This document shows, in pieces, positions 15,903 to 25,261 of a stretch of 64,000 nt of DNA. Source of the stretch: JBFLXB01 sp964570625 (GTDB taxonomy: Bacteria; Nitrospirota; Nitrospiria; 2-01-FULL-66-17); the NCBI GenBank assembly GCA_964570625.1, contig CAZMYW010000019.1:12112-76111 (forward strand). Direction: 5' to 3'. How positions within the stretch are numbered: the first letter of the stretch is position 1; every line of letters starts with the position of its first letter. The position numbers were made by a program, and so were the translations under genes. The notes under the pieces are model-generated. The model did no database searches. It saw only the letters and a list, made by a program, of their open reading frames with translations, and had not been told where the DNA came from.

Positions 15903-16304
15903 TTAGGCATCGACGGCCGTGTAGTTTGCAATATCTGCTTCGATTCCCAGTCGCGCGAACAGTTCTTGCGGTTTGAATCCGCTCTTGGCGTGGGCGGCCA
16001 TCACCACCGCCTTGGCCGCTTCCATGGCGGACTGGCTCTGCCACTCGACCAGCGTGACGACGTTGAATCTGCCCGGACCGGATGTTTGTTCGAGCACGAC
16101 ATCGCGAACAAACCCCGGCTGCACAAACCGATAGGAAAAAGCGAGTACACACGCGTGGGACATGGGTTGGCCCATCGGCGGATACACCTCGGTGGCGTGC
16201 AGCACGGCGTCGATGGCCACCGCGGGAATGATGTTGGTGAGCATCCCCGCCAACACCGCGGCAATGCTTCTAGGCCAGGTTTTCTTTGTCGCGGTCTTGT
16301 TCAT
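15903..16304 (-). CDS. chimeric ORF: membrane-protein N-terminus joined to an ABM-like C-terminus
   Basis: 133 residues. Residues 1-60 (MNKTATKKTWPRSIAAVLAG through QPMSHACVLAFSYRF) look like the start of a multi-span membrane protein. From FVQPGFVRDVVLEQ the rest (FNVVTLVEWQSQSAMEAAKA, FARLGIEADIANY) looks like the end of an antibiotic-biosynthesis-monooxygenase/EthD-type protein. The in-frame junction suggests a deletion between two genes. Whether the fusion is functional is doubtful. Confidence 0.5.
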   Translation of the reverse strand: MNKTATKKTWPRSIAAVLAGMLTNIIPAVAIDAVLHATEVYPPMGQPMSHACVLAFSYRFVQPGFVRDVVLEQTSGPGRFNVVTLVEWQSQSAMEAAKAVVMAAHAKSGFKPQELFARLGIEADIANYTAVDA

Positions 16305-16439
16305 CGCTTGGCCTGCACGCCGCCAATAACTTGCTCCAAGTTTCCCAGCTCGTTCTCCCAACCCATGACCGCCCGTTCCGTCCACTCCTCGTCGTGCATG
16401 GCGCCGAATGTTAGCGCCATCCGTACACTCTGCCCGTTT
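16301..16439 (-). pseudogene. C-terminal fragment of an SRPBCC/AHSA1-type gene
   Basis: The frame MALTFGAMHDEEWTERAVMG then WENELGNLEQVIGGVQAKR ends in a TGA that overlaps the ATG at 16304 as ATGA. The content resembles the final helix of SRPBCC proteins. Its 5' portion is missing and the frame runs into the YCII fragment, implying a deletion join. Confidence 0.5.
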
Positions 16440-16598
16440 TCAGGTCGTCGCCGGCGCACTCCTTGCGTCGAGGAGCGCGCCGGCTTTTGCCAGCTCCTCG
16501 TGGTACGTGGCCATAGCGGCCATGAGTTCCTCCCCCGGATTCGGGATGACTTCGGCTTCCGATTCCTTGGTGGCTTTGACGATGATCATGAATCGCAT
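16440..16598 (-). pseudogene. truncated YCII-family gene, N-terminal 52 residues
   Basis: MRFMIIVKATKESEAEVIPN continues with EELMAAMATYHEELAKAGAL and stops after LLDARSAPATT. This is the typical opening of YCII-related proteins of about 140 residues; the rest is missing. The remaining bases lead, out of frame, into the SRPBCC tail. YCII and SRPBCC genes are frequent operon partners, so a single deletion could have fused them. Confidence 0.7.
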
Positions 16599-16751
16599 GG
16601 GCTCTCCTTGCTATTGGGATGCGTGAATTGCCGTCTACGCCCTCTAGTCGTTCGGGGGAACCTGAGATCGACAACGAAACTCAGAAAAAATTGCTTCGTC
16701 GGAGTAGTCGCGATCCGCGATCAGGGAGGAAACCCGGAGACCTCACGCTCG

Positions 16752-17987
16752 TCAGAATTCCACGCCCAACGACAAACTGGAGCGCAAATCGTTCTTTTCG
16801 GGTGTGGTGCCGTCGGCAGCCGTCTGTGGATCTGACACATGATCCCACACTACCGCAAGGTCCACGTCGAGAACCTTGGTGAGCTCGAATTCGAGCGTCG
16901 CCACCGTGTGATGCAGCGCGCCTCCAGCCTCTTCGCTGACGAATTGGCCGGTGTACGAGAGATTCAGGTCCACCCGTTTGGTGAGGTCCGCCTCTGCGCT
17001 GGTGCCGATTGCGACGACCATGGTGTCCTCCGATTCGGCTTGTCCTGTCTCCACGGTCTCGAACCTGGTCCGCTGATACCCCGAACCCATGAAAATATCC
17101 CACTCCAGATTCTGCCGGTATACGATGTCATAGCCCAGCCCGATAACGCCGGTGACCCGGTAGGCCACATTGCTGAAGGGGTCGCTGAAGTATTCCAAGA
17201 CAGGAGCACGGACGTACACACGGCGGGACAGCCAATAGTCGAACACGGTCGTCACACGATGGTTGTTGGCTGACTCCACGCCGTTGAGCTCTTCCATAGT
17301 CCCCAAGTAATCCAGGGCCAATCTGGTGGTAGGAGTGCGCCGGGTCAGATCGGTTGTGATGTTCAGTCCGGTGCTTTCGGTGTTGCCGGTGAGTGTGGTC
17401 AGGCCGATGCTGATCTTGCCCGACCAGTAGTCGATCTCGTGAGAGCCCGCGGGCGTGATGGCAATGAGTCGAGCGCGGTCGAACACGATCGGACCTTCCC
17501 CGCCTTGCACGGTGACCTTGTCCCTTGATACGTGTAAGGTGCCCTCGACTTTGACCCGCTCATCCGAAAAGGCCAAGAATTCGTTGAAGTAAGGCAACAG
17601 CGCGACGTCTCGATGCGGCGCCCCCTCCCCTGGTGTTCCATCCAACAACACCTCATGGCGGTGCGGCGAACGAACCTGATAGACGTCTTCCCAATCGAAT
17701 TCCTGCCATTCAAGCTCCTCGCTATCGAACTCCAAGCTGTAGTCCTGCATCGACTTGAGGCTTCCTTTGAGCCATTCGCCGGACTTCAACTGGATCCAGT
17801 CGAATCCATCTGCCCCCGGCTCCAGGGGTCGCCAGGGCACCGGGGTTGCGGACGGGGTGGAATAGCCGGCGTCAGACGAATCCTGGCCGTCCATGGCGAA
17901 CACGGGAACGCTCACGGGCATCAGCAGGATAAGCCCCGCACCCATTACCTTGAGGCTCATCACCAGCACGCGTGGCAGAGGCGCCAT
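16752..17987 (-). CDS. exported DUF481-family barrel protein
   Basis: A 411-residue product with the start at ATG 17987 (AGGGG seven nt upstream); ATG 17960 is the alternative. The signal peptide is near SLKVMGAGLILLMPVSVPVFA. An N-terminal section with WIQLKSGEWLKG and DWEDVYQVRSPH is followed by the DUF481 beta-strand array (IGLTTLTGNTESTGLNITTD onward), ending SLSLGVEF with terminal Phe typical of outer-membrane barrels. It lies 53 bp after the glutaminase gene. A decayed relative of its C-terminus is at 55208. Confidence 0.88.
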   Translation of the reverse strand: MAPLPRVLVMSLKVMGAGLILLMPVSVPVFAMDGQDSSDAGYSTPSATPVPWRPLEPGADGFDWIQLKSGEWLKGSLKSMQDYSLEFDSEELEWQEFDWEDVYQVRSPHRHEVLLDGTPGEGAPHRDVALLPYFNEFLAFSDERVKVEGTLHVSRDKVTVQGGEGPIVFDRARLIAITPAGSHEIDYWSGKISIGLTTLTGNTESTGLNITTDLTRRTPTTRLALDYLGTMEELNGVESANNHRVTTVFDYWLSRRVYVRAPVLEYFSDPFSNVAYRVTGVIGLGYDIVYRQNLEWDIFMGSGYQRTRFETVETGQAESEDTMVVAIGTSAEADLTKRVDLNLSYTGQFVSEEAGGALHHTVATLEFELTKVLDVDLAVVWDHVSDPQTAADGTTPEKNDLRSSLSLGVEF

Positions 17988-18040
17988 TCGGCGCCCCTGC
18001 CACGGTCCGCAGACCCAGCGCTTGGTAGGAAGTCGTTGGA

Positions 18041-19069
18041 TCAGCGCGGTTTCACCGCATACGGGTTGCCGCCGAGCGCGTTCGAGATGTCCGCAATCGC
18101 TTTCTGGGCCCGTACACTGTTGCCCGCCTTGTCGAGGGGCGGCGAGATGACGGCGATGCCGAATTTGCCGGGGGATACGGCGATGATCCCGCCTCCCACC
18201 CCGCTCTTGGCCGGCAGGCCGGTGCTGAAGAACCACTTGCCCGAGTCGTCATAGAGTCCTGCGGTCGCCATCACGGCCAGCACCTCGGGGACGTTGTCGC
18301 TCTTCATCACCTGTTTGGCCGTTACCGGGTTCTTCCCGCCGTTCGCCAGGGTCGCGGCCATCATAGCCAGGTCCTTTGCGTTGACGCTCACCGAGCACTG
18401 TTCGGTGTAGATGTCTGTGGCCTGCAACGGGTTGTCCTTGATGTGGCCGTAGGCGTGCATCAGCATGGCGATCGCCTGGTTGCGCTGGTTGGTGTCGGCT
18501 TCGGACTTGAAGACCTCCTGGTTGACCGAGAGCCCCCGCCCGGCAAAGTCACCGTACCAGCCCAGGATCTTCTTCCAGATCTCGTCTCGGCTCGCCCCCT
18601 TGACCATACTCGTGGCGGTGATGGCCCCGGGATTCACCATGGCGTTCATCTCCGCGCCCTTGTGTTGCTCCACGGCCACGATGGAATTGAAGACCTGGCC
18701 GGTGGCATCGACGCCCATGTTGCGTTCGATGGCCTCCGGGCCCTGCTCCTCCATGACCTTCGCCATGGTGAACACCTTGGAGATGGACTGGATCGACACC
18801 TCGGACTTCACGTCTCCCGTGGTGTAGACCTTGCCGTCCACCGTCACCAGCGCGATGCCGTAGATGTTGGGGTCGACTTTCGCAAGTGCCGGGATGTAGT
18901 CGGCGTTCGCGCCTTCCTTGAGCGTCTTGTACTTGTTGTGCGCAGCTGTCAGTGCGGCGTCGATGTCGGCTTTGGCCGGAACCTGCGCATGAGCGGTTGT
19001 CAGCGACGCGCCCATTACCACGGCCGAGATCAACACCAGCGCCGTCTGTCTGTTGTGGATGATTCGCAT
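18041..19069 (-). CDS. glsA: exported glutaminase
   Basis: A 342-residue serine-dependent glutaminase converting glutamine to glutamate and ammonia. The N-terminal signal peptide (QTALVLISAVVMGASLTTAHA) sends it to the periplasm, unlike common cytosolic GlsA. SIQSISKVF carries the Ser-x-x-Lys pair. AMVNPGAI, YTEQCSVSVNAKDLA and SGVGGGIIAV are conserved family blocks. Start is ATG at 19069. Extracytoplasmic ammonia release is the notable inference. Confidence 0.95.
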   Translation of the reverse strand: MRIIHNRQTALVLISAVVMGASLTTAHAQVPAKADIDAALTAAHNKYKTLKEGANADYIPALAKVDPNIYGIALVTVDGKVYTTGDVKSEVSIQSISKVFTMAKVMEEQGPEAIERNMGVDATGQVFNSIVAVEQHKGAEMNAMVNPGAITATSMVKGASRDEIWKKILGWYGDFAGRGLSVNQEVFKSEADTNQRNQAIAMLMHAYGHIKDNPLQATDIYTEQCSVSVNAKDLAMMAATLANGGKNPVTAKQVMKSDNVPEVLAVMATAGLYDDSGKWFFSTGLPAKSGVGGGIIAVSPGKFGIAVISPPLDKAGNSVRAQKAIADISNALGGNPYAVKPR

Positions 19070-19128
19070 GGACGTTCTCCCCTCTTGTTAGAGTGACCCG
19101 AGCTTACACCTCTCCACCCCGAGCGGAT

Positions 19129-20205
19129 TCATCGGACGTTGGCTTTCTCCCAGGCTCGCACCTTGACGCGGGCCGCATCGAACAGCCGTTCGTAGTTACC
19201 TTTGCGGACTTTCTCACTCGCCTCGGGAGTGAGCTTCGCAAAGAGCGGCGCGTACATGTCGTAGACCTTCAGATAACTCGCCTGGTCTTTCGGCGCGACT
19301 TCGTCCGTGCCGAACAGGAAGCGATCGGGGTGCCGGTTGATCAGGTCGGCGGTCGCCTGGATCGTCTCGGGAGTCGCCACGACGTACTTAGCGACCTCGT
19401 CCCAGGAAATGTCGATATACAGGTGATTGAGTTCGGGGTTCGAGAGCGCGCGATCGATCAGCCCGATCTGGTCCTTGACCGGGCGCACCACGCGGCCGAG
19501 CCCGCAGTGCGCCCAGATGATCGTAGTCTTCGGATGGCGCTTGAACAGGTCCCGGAGCTGGACCAGCTGATACGGGTCCTGACCGGGCTTGGGATACGGC
19601 ATGTCGATGTCGTTGTGCAGGAGCGCGACGAGTCCGGCTTCACCCGCAAAATCGAGGATCCGATCGAGCGCCGGATTGGTGAGGCTCGCGGTCTCGCCAG
19701 CCACCTTCGAGGACACAAACTCCTTATGGATGGTGAACTCGCCGATGCCGGAAAACACGCCGGGGAACGTCTGCAGGACGCGCTTGATGTGGTCGGCCGC
19801 GTACATGTCGGCGGGGTTGAAGCCCGTGATCATGGGATCGAACCGTGCCCGCTCCGCCGGTGTGAGCGATTTGTACGCCGTCGCAATATACGCATCGGTG
19901 AACGAGTAGTAGTAGAGCGGCGCGTCGGTCTGCGTATAGTACCATGGCGCGAAGTCGCCAGAGTTCCCGTAGTCCCACGTCTGCTGCAGCGGAATTCCGA
20001 AGAGGGTGGAGCGGCCGACCTTGGTGCCCATGATCTTCAGGAAGTTCCGGATGTCGGTGCCCTCCTGAATGTAGTTCGTGAGGTGAAAGTGCGAGTCGTG
20101 TACGACCGGGGCGCTCTGCGCGGTTGCCGCAACAGGAGCGACCGAGAGGGCGACGCCGGTCCAGATCGCGACAGCGGCGCGACAATTGATCCGGCGACTC
20201 AGCAT
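19129..20205 (-). CDS. exported amidohydrolase (amidohydrolase_2/TIM-barrel)
   Basis: A 358-residue product from ATG 20205, with GAGGGGGG upstream. Signal peptide ends near APVAATAQS. The metal motif HDSHFHL opens the barrel, IIWAHCGLG is the mid-barrel His strand, and FLFGTDEVAP supplies the final Asp. These are the hallmarks of the amidohydrolase_2 hydrolase/decarboxylase family. The substrate is unknown. It lies 59 bp upstream of glsA in the same direction. Confidence 0.88.
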   Translation of the reverse strand: MLSRRINCRAAVAIWTGVALSVAPVAATAQSAPVVHDSHFHLTNYIQEGTDIRNFLKIMGTKVGRSTLFGIPLQQTWDYGNSGDFAPWYYTQTDAPLYYYSFTDAYIATAYKSLTPAERARFDPMITGFNPADMYAADHIKRVLQTFPGVFSGIGEFTIHKEFVSSKVAGETASLTNPALDRILDFAGEAGLVALLHNDIDMPYPKPGQDPYQLVQLRDLFKRHPKTTIIWAHCGLGRVVRPVKDQIGLIDRALSNPELNHLYIDISWDEVAKYVVATPETIQATADLINRHPDRFLFGTDEVAPKDQASYLKVYDMYAPLFAKLTPEASEKVRKGNYERLFDAARVKVRAWEKANVR

Positions 20206-20353
20206 GGACCTTCCCCCCTCATTCGACCTCGCTGCATGGAGGCGTTTCTGGGTCAAAAACCAGAGATTGGAGGTGGCGTCAACCACACGTGTCGTGAGAC
20301 GGACGTCACCGTGTAAGATCAGAATATTAGAGATTTCTGAAACCCCGCGACTA

Positions 20354-20369
20354 CTCGTAAATCTACGGG
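20354..20369. promoter_or_regulatory. CTCGTA-N4-TACGAG-type palindrome, site 1
   Basis: CTCGTA-aatc-TACGGG, one mismatch to the full palindrome, lies in the 288-bp divergent spacer between the amidohydrolase and AsmA genes. The 17-base core CTACTCGTAAATCTACG is repeated exactly at site 2 (38459-38475). The rest of the spacer shows nothing clear. Confidence 0.55.
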
Positions 20370-20493
20370 ATTTTGAAGAAACTCCTACCAGGACCGAACG
20401 CGAGGCACGCGTCGGCGGAGCGCTTGTCGGTTCGATGCATCACGACCGTCGGTAGTGGTAACATGCCGGAATTCATCTCCCGGGTAACCGATT

Positions 20494-22854
20494 GTGAAAC
20501 GGACTACACTCTGGATTCTCATTCTCCTTGTCCTGACGCCACTGCTTTTCGTCGGCCTCACGATCCTGGCCGCGAGGCTGATCAATCACGAGGCGATCAA
20601 GAATCGGATTGAAACTGCGGTCTCTCGGGACCTCGGTGGCCAGCTCCAGTACGAACGCGTGGCACTCGCGATTCTCCCGCGGCCGCAGGTCGTGATCACC
20701 CGCCTATCGGTGACGATTCCTGGAAGCGTGGTCGGGACGTCCGAATCCCTGAAGGTGAGGTTCGAGCTACTTCCTCTGCTCGTCGGAAAGGCGCGGCTTG
20801 CCGACGTGCGGCTCAGTCACCCCGACATCACGCTCATGTTGAAAGACGCCCCGACGGCGCCATCAAGCCCAGGCAACGCGTCTCCCGATCGGCCCTTGCC
20901 CGCCGTCTTGGGATGGCTGGCCGCGACCATGCCACATCTGACGGTGCAGATCGACCACGGACACCTGGTCTTCATCCGGCAGCAGGAACGCGTCTTCGCC
21001 CTCGAGGATGCCGCGATCCGGCTCGCGTTGTCGCCCGAGAACACCGCGCCGACCGGGGCGGGCGCGGCCGACTCCGGCCAGCCGTTTCTGATCACGGGTG
21101 AAGCGCGGGCCGTTCTCGCGAATCCGGCCTTCCCGGGACCGGTCCGGCTTCGGATCGGACGGTTCGAAGCCCTCCCCCACACCCTCTCCTTCTCCGACAC
21201 CGAGGCGCAAGCCCTCGACGCAGAGGGAACCTTCTCCGGCCAATTCGATGCTTACCTGACGCCTCGCCCCACCGCCGACGTGGTGTTCGCCGGGTCCGTC
21301 GGACCCCAGATGATGCAGTGGGTTCACACCGCCTCCTCGGTGCCGGAGGAGCTGCTTCTCCGCGCGCCGCTGTCGATTTCGTCGACACATGTGGTCTGGA
21401 CATCGGACCGCACCGCGCGGGTCACGGGGTCGGTGTCGGTCCCGCGCGATGTCTCAGTCACATTCAACATCCAACGAACTCCGGATCGCCTCACCGTCAA
21501 GGAACTGACGGTGAGGGAGAAGGGCTCGCAGGCGGCTCTAACCATGGACCTCCGCGACCGAGTGTTGAACCTCTCGTTTAATGGACACCTCGCGCACTCG
21601 ACGCTGGCCCAGATCTTCGCGCAGCAGCGCGTGACGTTCGGTTCGCTGAGCGGCGATTTCCGAACGCGAATTGTGCTGGACCGTCCACGCGACTCGACCG
21701 CGCAGGGTCGACTGGAGGGAGACCGGCTGGTTCTTCCGCTCCAGACCCGCCCCCCCGTGTTCATCGACCGGGTCGTCGCGCAAGCCGCGAAACAAACGGT
21801 CTCGGTGGATCCGCTCATCGTCACCATCGACGGCACCCAACACACGGTTCGCGGCGGGGTCACCGCCGCCGCCGACCGATGGCTCCTGGATCTGAGTATT
21901 GACCGACTCGACTGGAAAACGATCGACTCATTGTTCGGTTCCAAGACCGCCGGCTCCGACACCACCGGATCGGAGCCTCCCAGACCCGTTCCCGCGACCA
22001 TCCGCGTGGCAGCCGGCTCGTTCACGGCCGGAGGATGGACCGCGGCCCCGGCGCGCGCGGACATCGCCATCGGACCCGAGCCACCCCACATCACGCTTCA
22101 TGAAGCAGTGGTATGCGGCATCACGGTTGCGGGATCGGCCACCATCGCGGGGGACGCAACGCGGATCGCTATCACGTCATCGACCAAGGGTCAGAACCTC
22201 GAGCCAACCCTGACGTGCCTGGTCGGCAAGCCCATGCAGGTGACCGGCACGTTCGATTTGTCGGGAAAACTGGACTCGACGGGGACCGGCAAGACCCTGG
22301 TGGACAACCTCGGCGGCACCGTCGCGCTCTCAGTCAAGGGTGGGCGCTTCTACGCAGATTCCGCCGTCGTCCGAATCCTCTCGTACCTCAACCTCACCGA
22401 GCTGCTGCGAGGGGCCTTTCCCGACCCGGGATCAGACGGCCTTCCCTACAAGAGCGTGGTTGTGCGTGGCACCGCGCAGCAAGGTCGCCTGGCGATTAAC
22501 GAGGCGGTGGTGACCAGTTCGACAGCGCAAATGGCGGCAACGGGATCACTCGACCTGCGAAAACAAACGTTCGACATCACCGTGCTCGTCGCACCGTTGA
22601 CGACGGTGGACGCCGTGGTGAAAAGAATCCCTCTCGTGCGGGAGATCCTGGGGGGCTCGCTAGTGACCATTCCGGTTCGCGTGACCGGTCCATTCGACGA
22701 TCCAAAAGTGGACGCGGTTCCACCGGCAGCGGTCGCCAAAGAGCTTGGCGGAATCATGACGCGCACCCTGAAACTCCCGTTCAAGATCATGGCCCCGGTG
22801 ATCCCGGGAGGGAAGAAGCCGAAAGAGGTCGAGGGCGCTCGTGGTACCGATTGA
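20494..22854 (+). CDS. AsmA-family protein
   Basis: A 786-residue product starting at GTG. One N-terminal membrane helix (WILILLVLTPLLFVGLTILA) is followed by the AsmA N-domain (IETAVSRDLGGQLQYERVAL, LADVRLSHPDITL) and a long beta-rich periplasmic part ending in the AsmA C-terminal region (LNLTELLRGAF, ITVLVAPLTTVDAVVKRIPLV). AsmA-like proteins bridge the periplasm and move phospholipids toward the outer membrane. It stands alone on the plus strand among minus-strand envelope genes. Confidence 0.92.
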   Translation: MKRTTLWILILLVLTPLLFVGLTILAARLINHEAIKNRIETAVSRDLGGQLQYERVALAILPRPQVVITRLSVTIPGSVVGTSESLKVRFELLPLLVGKARLADVRLSHPDITLMLKDAPTAPSSPGNASPDRPLPAVLGWLAATMPHLTVQIDHGHLVFIRQQERVFALEDAAIRLALSPENTAPTGAGAADSGQPFLITGEARAVLANPAFPGPVRLRIGRFEALPHTLSFSDTEAQALDAEGTFSGQFDAYLTPRPTADVVFAGSVGPQMMQWVHTASSVPEELLLRAPLSISSTHVVWTSDRTARVTGSVSVPRDVSVTFNIQRTPDRLTVKELTVREKGSQAALTMDLRDRVLNLSFNGHLAHSTLAQIFAQQRVTFGSLSGDFRTRIVLDRPRDSTAQGRLEGDRLVLPLQTRPPVFIDRVVAQAAKQTVSVDPLIVTIDGTQHTVRGGVTAAADRWLLDLSIDRLDWKTIDSLFGSKTAGSDTTGSEPPRPVPATIRVAAGSFTAGGWTAAPARADIAIGPEPPHITLHEAVVCGITVAGSATIAGDATRIAITSSTKGQNLEPTLTCLVGKPMQVTGTFDLSGKLDSTGTGKTLVDNLGGTVALSVKGGRFYADSAVVRILSYLNLTELLRGAFPDPGSDGLPYKSVVVRGTAQQGRLAINEAVVTSSTAQMAATGSLDLRKQTFDITVLVAPLTTVDAVVKRIPLVREILGGSLVTIPVRVTGPFDDPKVDAVPPAAVAKELGGIMTRTLKLPFKIMAPVIPGGKKPKEVEGARGTD

Positions 22855-22877
22855 AGGTCTACCCCGGGGCGTGACGA

Positions 22878-23678
22878 TCAGAACGACGCGGACACGTAAG
22901 CCAGGAATCCCGTGAAGGCACTGCGCTCCGTCAACACGACATTGTCCCCTTCATACTCCAATCCGTTGGCGTAATGATTGAGACCGATACCCGCGCCAAA
23001 GTGCCGGGTGAATCGATACTCGGTCGCGAGGATAGCGTCCGTCTGCAGCCCCCTCAGGCCGAAGGCGTTGAAGAAGAAGTACTGCGCGGATACTTTCGAG
23101 GTCCAGCGCGGGGTGATGTGATATTCCATCAGGAAACCGATCACCGGCAGCGGGGCGGTGACATTCTCGGCCTCGGATTGCCCCCCCGAATCCGACAGCG
23201 ACGCCCGGACGGCGGAGGTATGTAGGCCCACCGACACGCCGAGTTCCACCTCCTCATTGTGGTAAAACGAGTGCGTGTACCCGACCTTGACGACGCCGGT
23301 GTCGATCTCGCTGTTGACCACGTCGTTGAAGGAAAAGGACTGGTCGCCAAATTGGATGTCGACATCCAAGACACGCGAGCCTCGACGATGGATACTGTAA
23401 TACGACGCGTCCAGGCGGTGCCGCGGATTGAACCGATAGTACGCATCGAATCGCGCCACGTTGGCGCTGACCTCGCCGCCGAGCGTGTCGCTGAAATCAA
23501 TGGTCGCGCCCACCGGCAACCCGGCCGAGTCCAGGCGGATCGTGGTGTCGTAGTTGCGCACCAAAAAACCTCCGGCTCGAACCGCCCACTTATCAGGAAA
23601 TTCCTCCGCCCACGTCTCATTCGCCGCCAGCCCGATCACCGCGGCAACCATCACGATCCACAGTCCTCTTGCCATCAT
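22878..23678 (-). CDS. outer-membrane beta-barrel protein, unknown
   Basis: 266 residues from the ATG at 23678 (AGGGGG seven nt upstream). Signal peptide cleaved near ANETWA-EEF. The rest alternates hydrophobic and polar residues in strand-sized units (RFDAYYRFNPRHRLDASYYS, VGYTHSFYHNEEVELGVSVG) and ends YVSASF. An OmpW/OmpA-like barrel is likely, with no closer family seen. Confidence 0.75.
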   Translation of the reverse strand: MMARGLWIVMVAAVIGLAANETWAEEFPDKWAVRAGGFLVRNYDTTIRLDSAGLPVGATIDFSDTLGGEVSANVARFDAYYRFNPRHRLDASYYSIHRRGSRVLDVDIQFGDQSFSFNDVVNSEIDTGVVKVGYTHSFYHNEEVELGVSVGLHTSAVRASLSDSGGQSEAENVTAPLPVIGFLMEYHITPRWTSKVSAQYFFFNAFGLRGLQTDAILATEYRFTRHFGAGIGLNHYANGLEYEGDNVVLTERSAFTGFLAYVSASF

Positions 23679-23795
23679 CGCCCCCTGATTCAGCCAGTAG
23701 TTGCATCGTTCGCACGCCTTGCCCATTTCGTCACGTCAACCTCACGGGCAACTGCCATCGTCTGCTGTCGTCGCTTATCGTTCGATTGCACGCCC

Positions 23796-24137
23796 TCAGG
23801 GCGGCGAGGATACCGACGTGCACTTTCGGAACAAGACCTCGCTGTCAGACTCAACAAGGGCCTGGTTGCCCTTCATCCACAGGACCTTGCCGCCATCGGT
23901 GAAGGTCGCGCCGCTTGCGGACACGGTCCGCTTCATCGTCCACTCCTGGTCGTCAAACTTCGTCACCGCCGAGTTCTTGTCCGGGGCCACAGTCACATCG
24001 AACGTCTTCCCACCCTCGCACTGGTACCGATACGAACCATGGGTCGGGTACGGCTTTGGCTGGGCGCAACCGACCAGTACCCCACCGATGAGAGCGATGG
24101 CCAGAGCGTGAATCCATTGTCGCCTGTGCTGAAGCAT
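23796..24137 (-). CDS. MliC-type lysozyme-inhibitor lipoprotein
   Basis: 113 residues from the ATG at 24137. Lipobox LVGC. The mature part has the MliC pattern: YRYQCEGGKTFDVTVAPDKN, KFDDQEWTMKRTVSASGATF and KVLWMKGNQALVES. Two further Cys could form the structural disulfide. MliC proteins block c-type lysozyme at the outer membrane. The reading is open to 24179, but that extension has no signal character. Confidence 0.85.
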   Translation of the reverse strand: MLQHRRQWIHALAIALIGGVLVGCAQPKPYPTHGSYRYQCEGGKTFDVTVAPDKNSAVTKFDDQEWTMKRTVSASGATFTDGGKVLWMKGNQALVESDSEVLFRKCTSVSSPP

Positions 24138-24210
24138 TCGAGACTCCTTGTGTGAGATAGTCGGCCCGTGCTCCGTCACGGTGGACCGCAGGAGAGATCC
24201 TTCGGCGCAA

Positions 24211-25116
24211 TCAGAACCAGAGCACCTGCCAGACCACCCCCATCGTATCGAAGTTGGACCCGATACGGGTGGAGACTCCCCGTGCCCAGGTGAGCTTCAC
24301 GGATTGGCTGAGCGTCACCGGGACCGAGAGCGTGACTCCCCCGCGCGAATTGTTTTGTCGGTCGTCCTGGACCGCGCCGTCGACCGTTGTCGACCCGCCC
24401 GAGTAGTAGGTGAAGTCGAAGGCCAGCCACAGACGCGGACGGACCGTGTATACCACATGAGTCTGGAGCGAGGCAAGCGGATCTTGTTTTCGCACCTGGC
24501 CACCGAAGAAATCGCGATTCTCCGTGAACAGCCAGACCCCAGCGTAGAATTCGAAGCCCCAATTCCCGAGGGGGTACGAGAGTCCCAACTCCGGCTTGAA
24601 TGCCCAGCGGTTGGTGCCCAAATTGATCAGCTTTGAGGAGTCGTATTCACCAAAGGGAGCGACGACAATGAGGCTCGTGCCCAGGGTGGTGACGTGTTGG
24701 TGCCGTTGGAACTCCTGCGGCGTCAGCGCTGGGCCGCCGATCAAATTCACACTGAGCCGAAATTGCGGGTCGCCGAATCCGGACCGATCAACGGTTCGAT
24801 TCACCTCCTGCACGTCGCCGGAAACCGCGGCCCACGCGTACGGCGTCGTCAATGTCACACTGGCTTGCCGACCGAAGAGACCGAATGTCCGTCCGTAGTA
24901 CGGCACCGTGCTGTGGACCCTGGCATGGATGTTTGTGATCGGCACGGAGGAATCCGTGACTGCGCCCCCGCTCTGATACAAGTAGCCCATGCCGACGAAG
25001 TTCGCGCCCACCGGCGACGGCGAATACGCCCGGGGTTCGAGCTGCTGGGCCGACGCCGGCCCTACGCTGACGAGCAGCGCCGTGAGGACAACGAGCCATA
25101 CGGTATGTGCGATCAC
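24211..25116 (-). CDS. outer-membrane barrel, phenol-degradation MetA-type transporter family
   Basis: 301 residues; signal peptide ends GPASA-QQ. Blocks ARAYSPSPVGANFVGMGY-like, GFGDPQFRLSVNLIGGPALT, RWAFKPELGLSYPLGNWGFE and VPVTLSQSVKLTWARG match the phenol MetA degradation/transporter family of barrel proteins. The substrate is unknown. GTG start directly follows a TAG of a short in-frame segment (see 25118). Confidence 0.82.
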   Translation of the reverse strand: MIAHTVWLVVLTALLVSVGPASAQQLEPRAYSPSPVGANFVGMGYLYQSGGAVTDSSVPITNIHARVHSTVPYYGRTFGLFGRQASVTLTTPYAWAAVSGDVQEVNRTVDRSGFGDPQFRLSVNLIGGPALTPQEFQRHQHVTTLGTSLIVVAPFGEYDSSKLINLGTNRWAFKPELGLSYPLGNWGFEFYAGVWLFTENRDFFGGQVRKQDPLASLQTHVVYTVRPRLWLAFDFTYYSGGSTTVDGAVQDDRQNNSRGGVTLSVPVTLSQSVKLTWARGVSTRIGSNFDTMGVVWQVLWF

Positions 25117-25117
25117 C

Positions 25118-25231
25118 TACCGTTCACGACGGGCAAAATAGAAGTACACGCCGACCGTGAAGAAATTGGTCGCCACCGCAACGACATTCCAAAGAAGACA
25201 GGCAACCGCACCTCCATGCCCTCGAATTGCC
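25118..25231 (-). other. possible short membrane-peptide frame between the barrel and glucosidase genes
   Basis: In one frame, about 37 codons run without a stop: GAVACLLWNVVAVATNFFTV then GVYFYFARRER and TAG immediately before the GTG of the next gene. It looks like one transmembrane helix with a basic tail, but no ATG or clear Shine-Dalgarno exists; only an internal GTG could start it. Confidence 0.25.
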
Positions 25232-25261
25232 CCTCATGAGACGGCCTCATCGCGCATCTCG

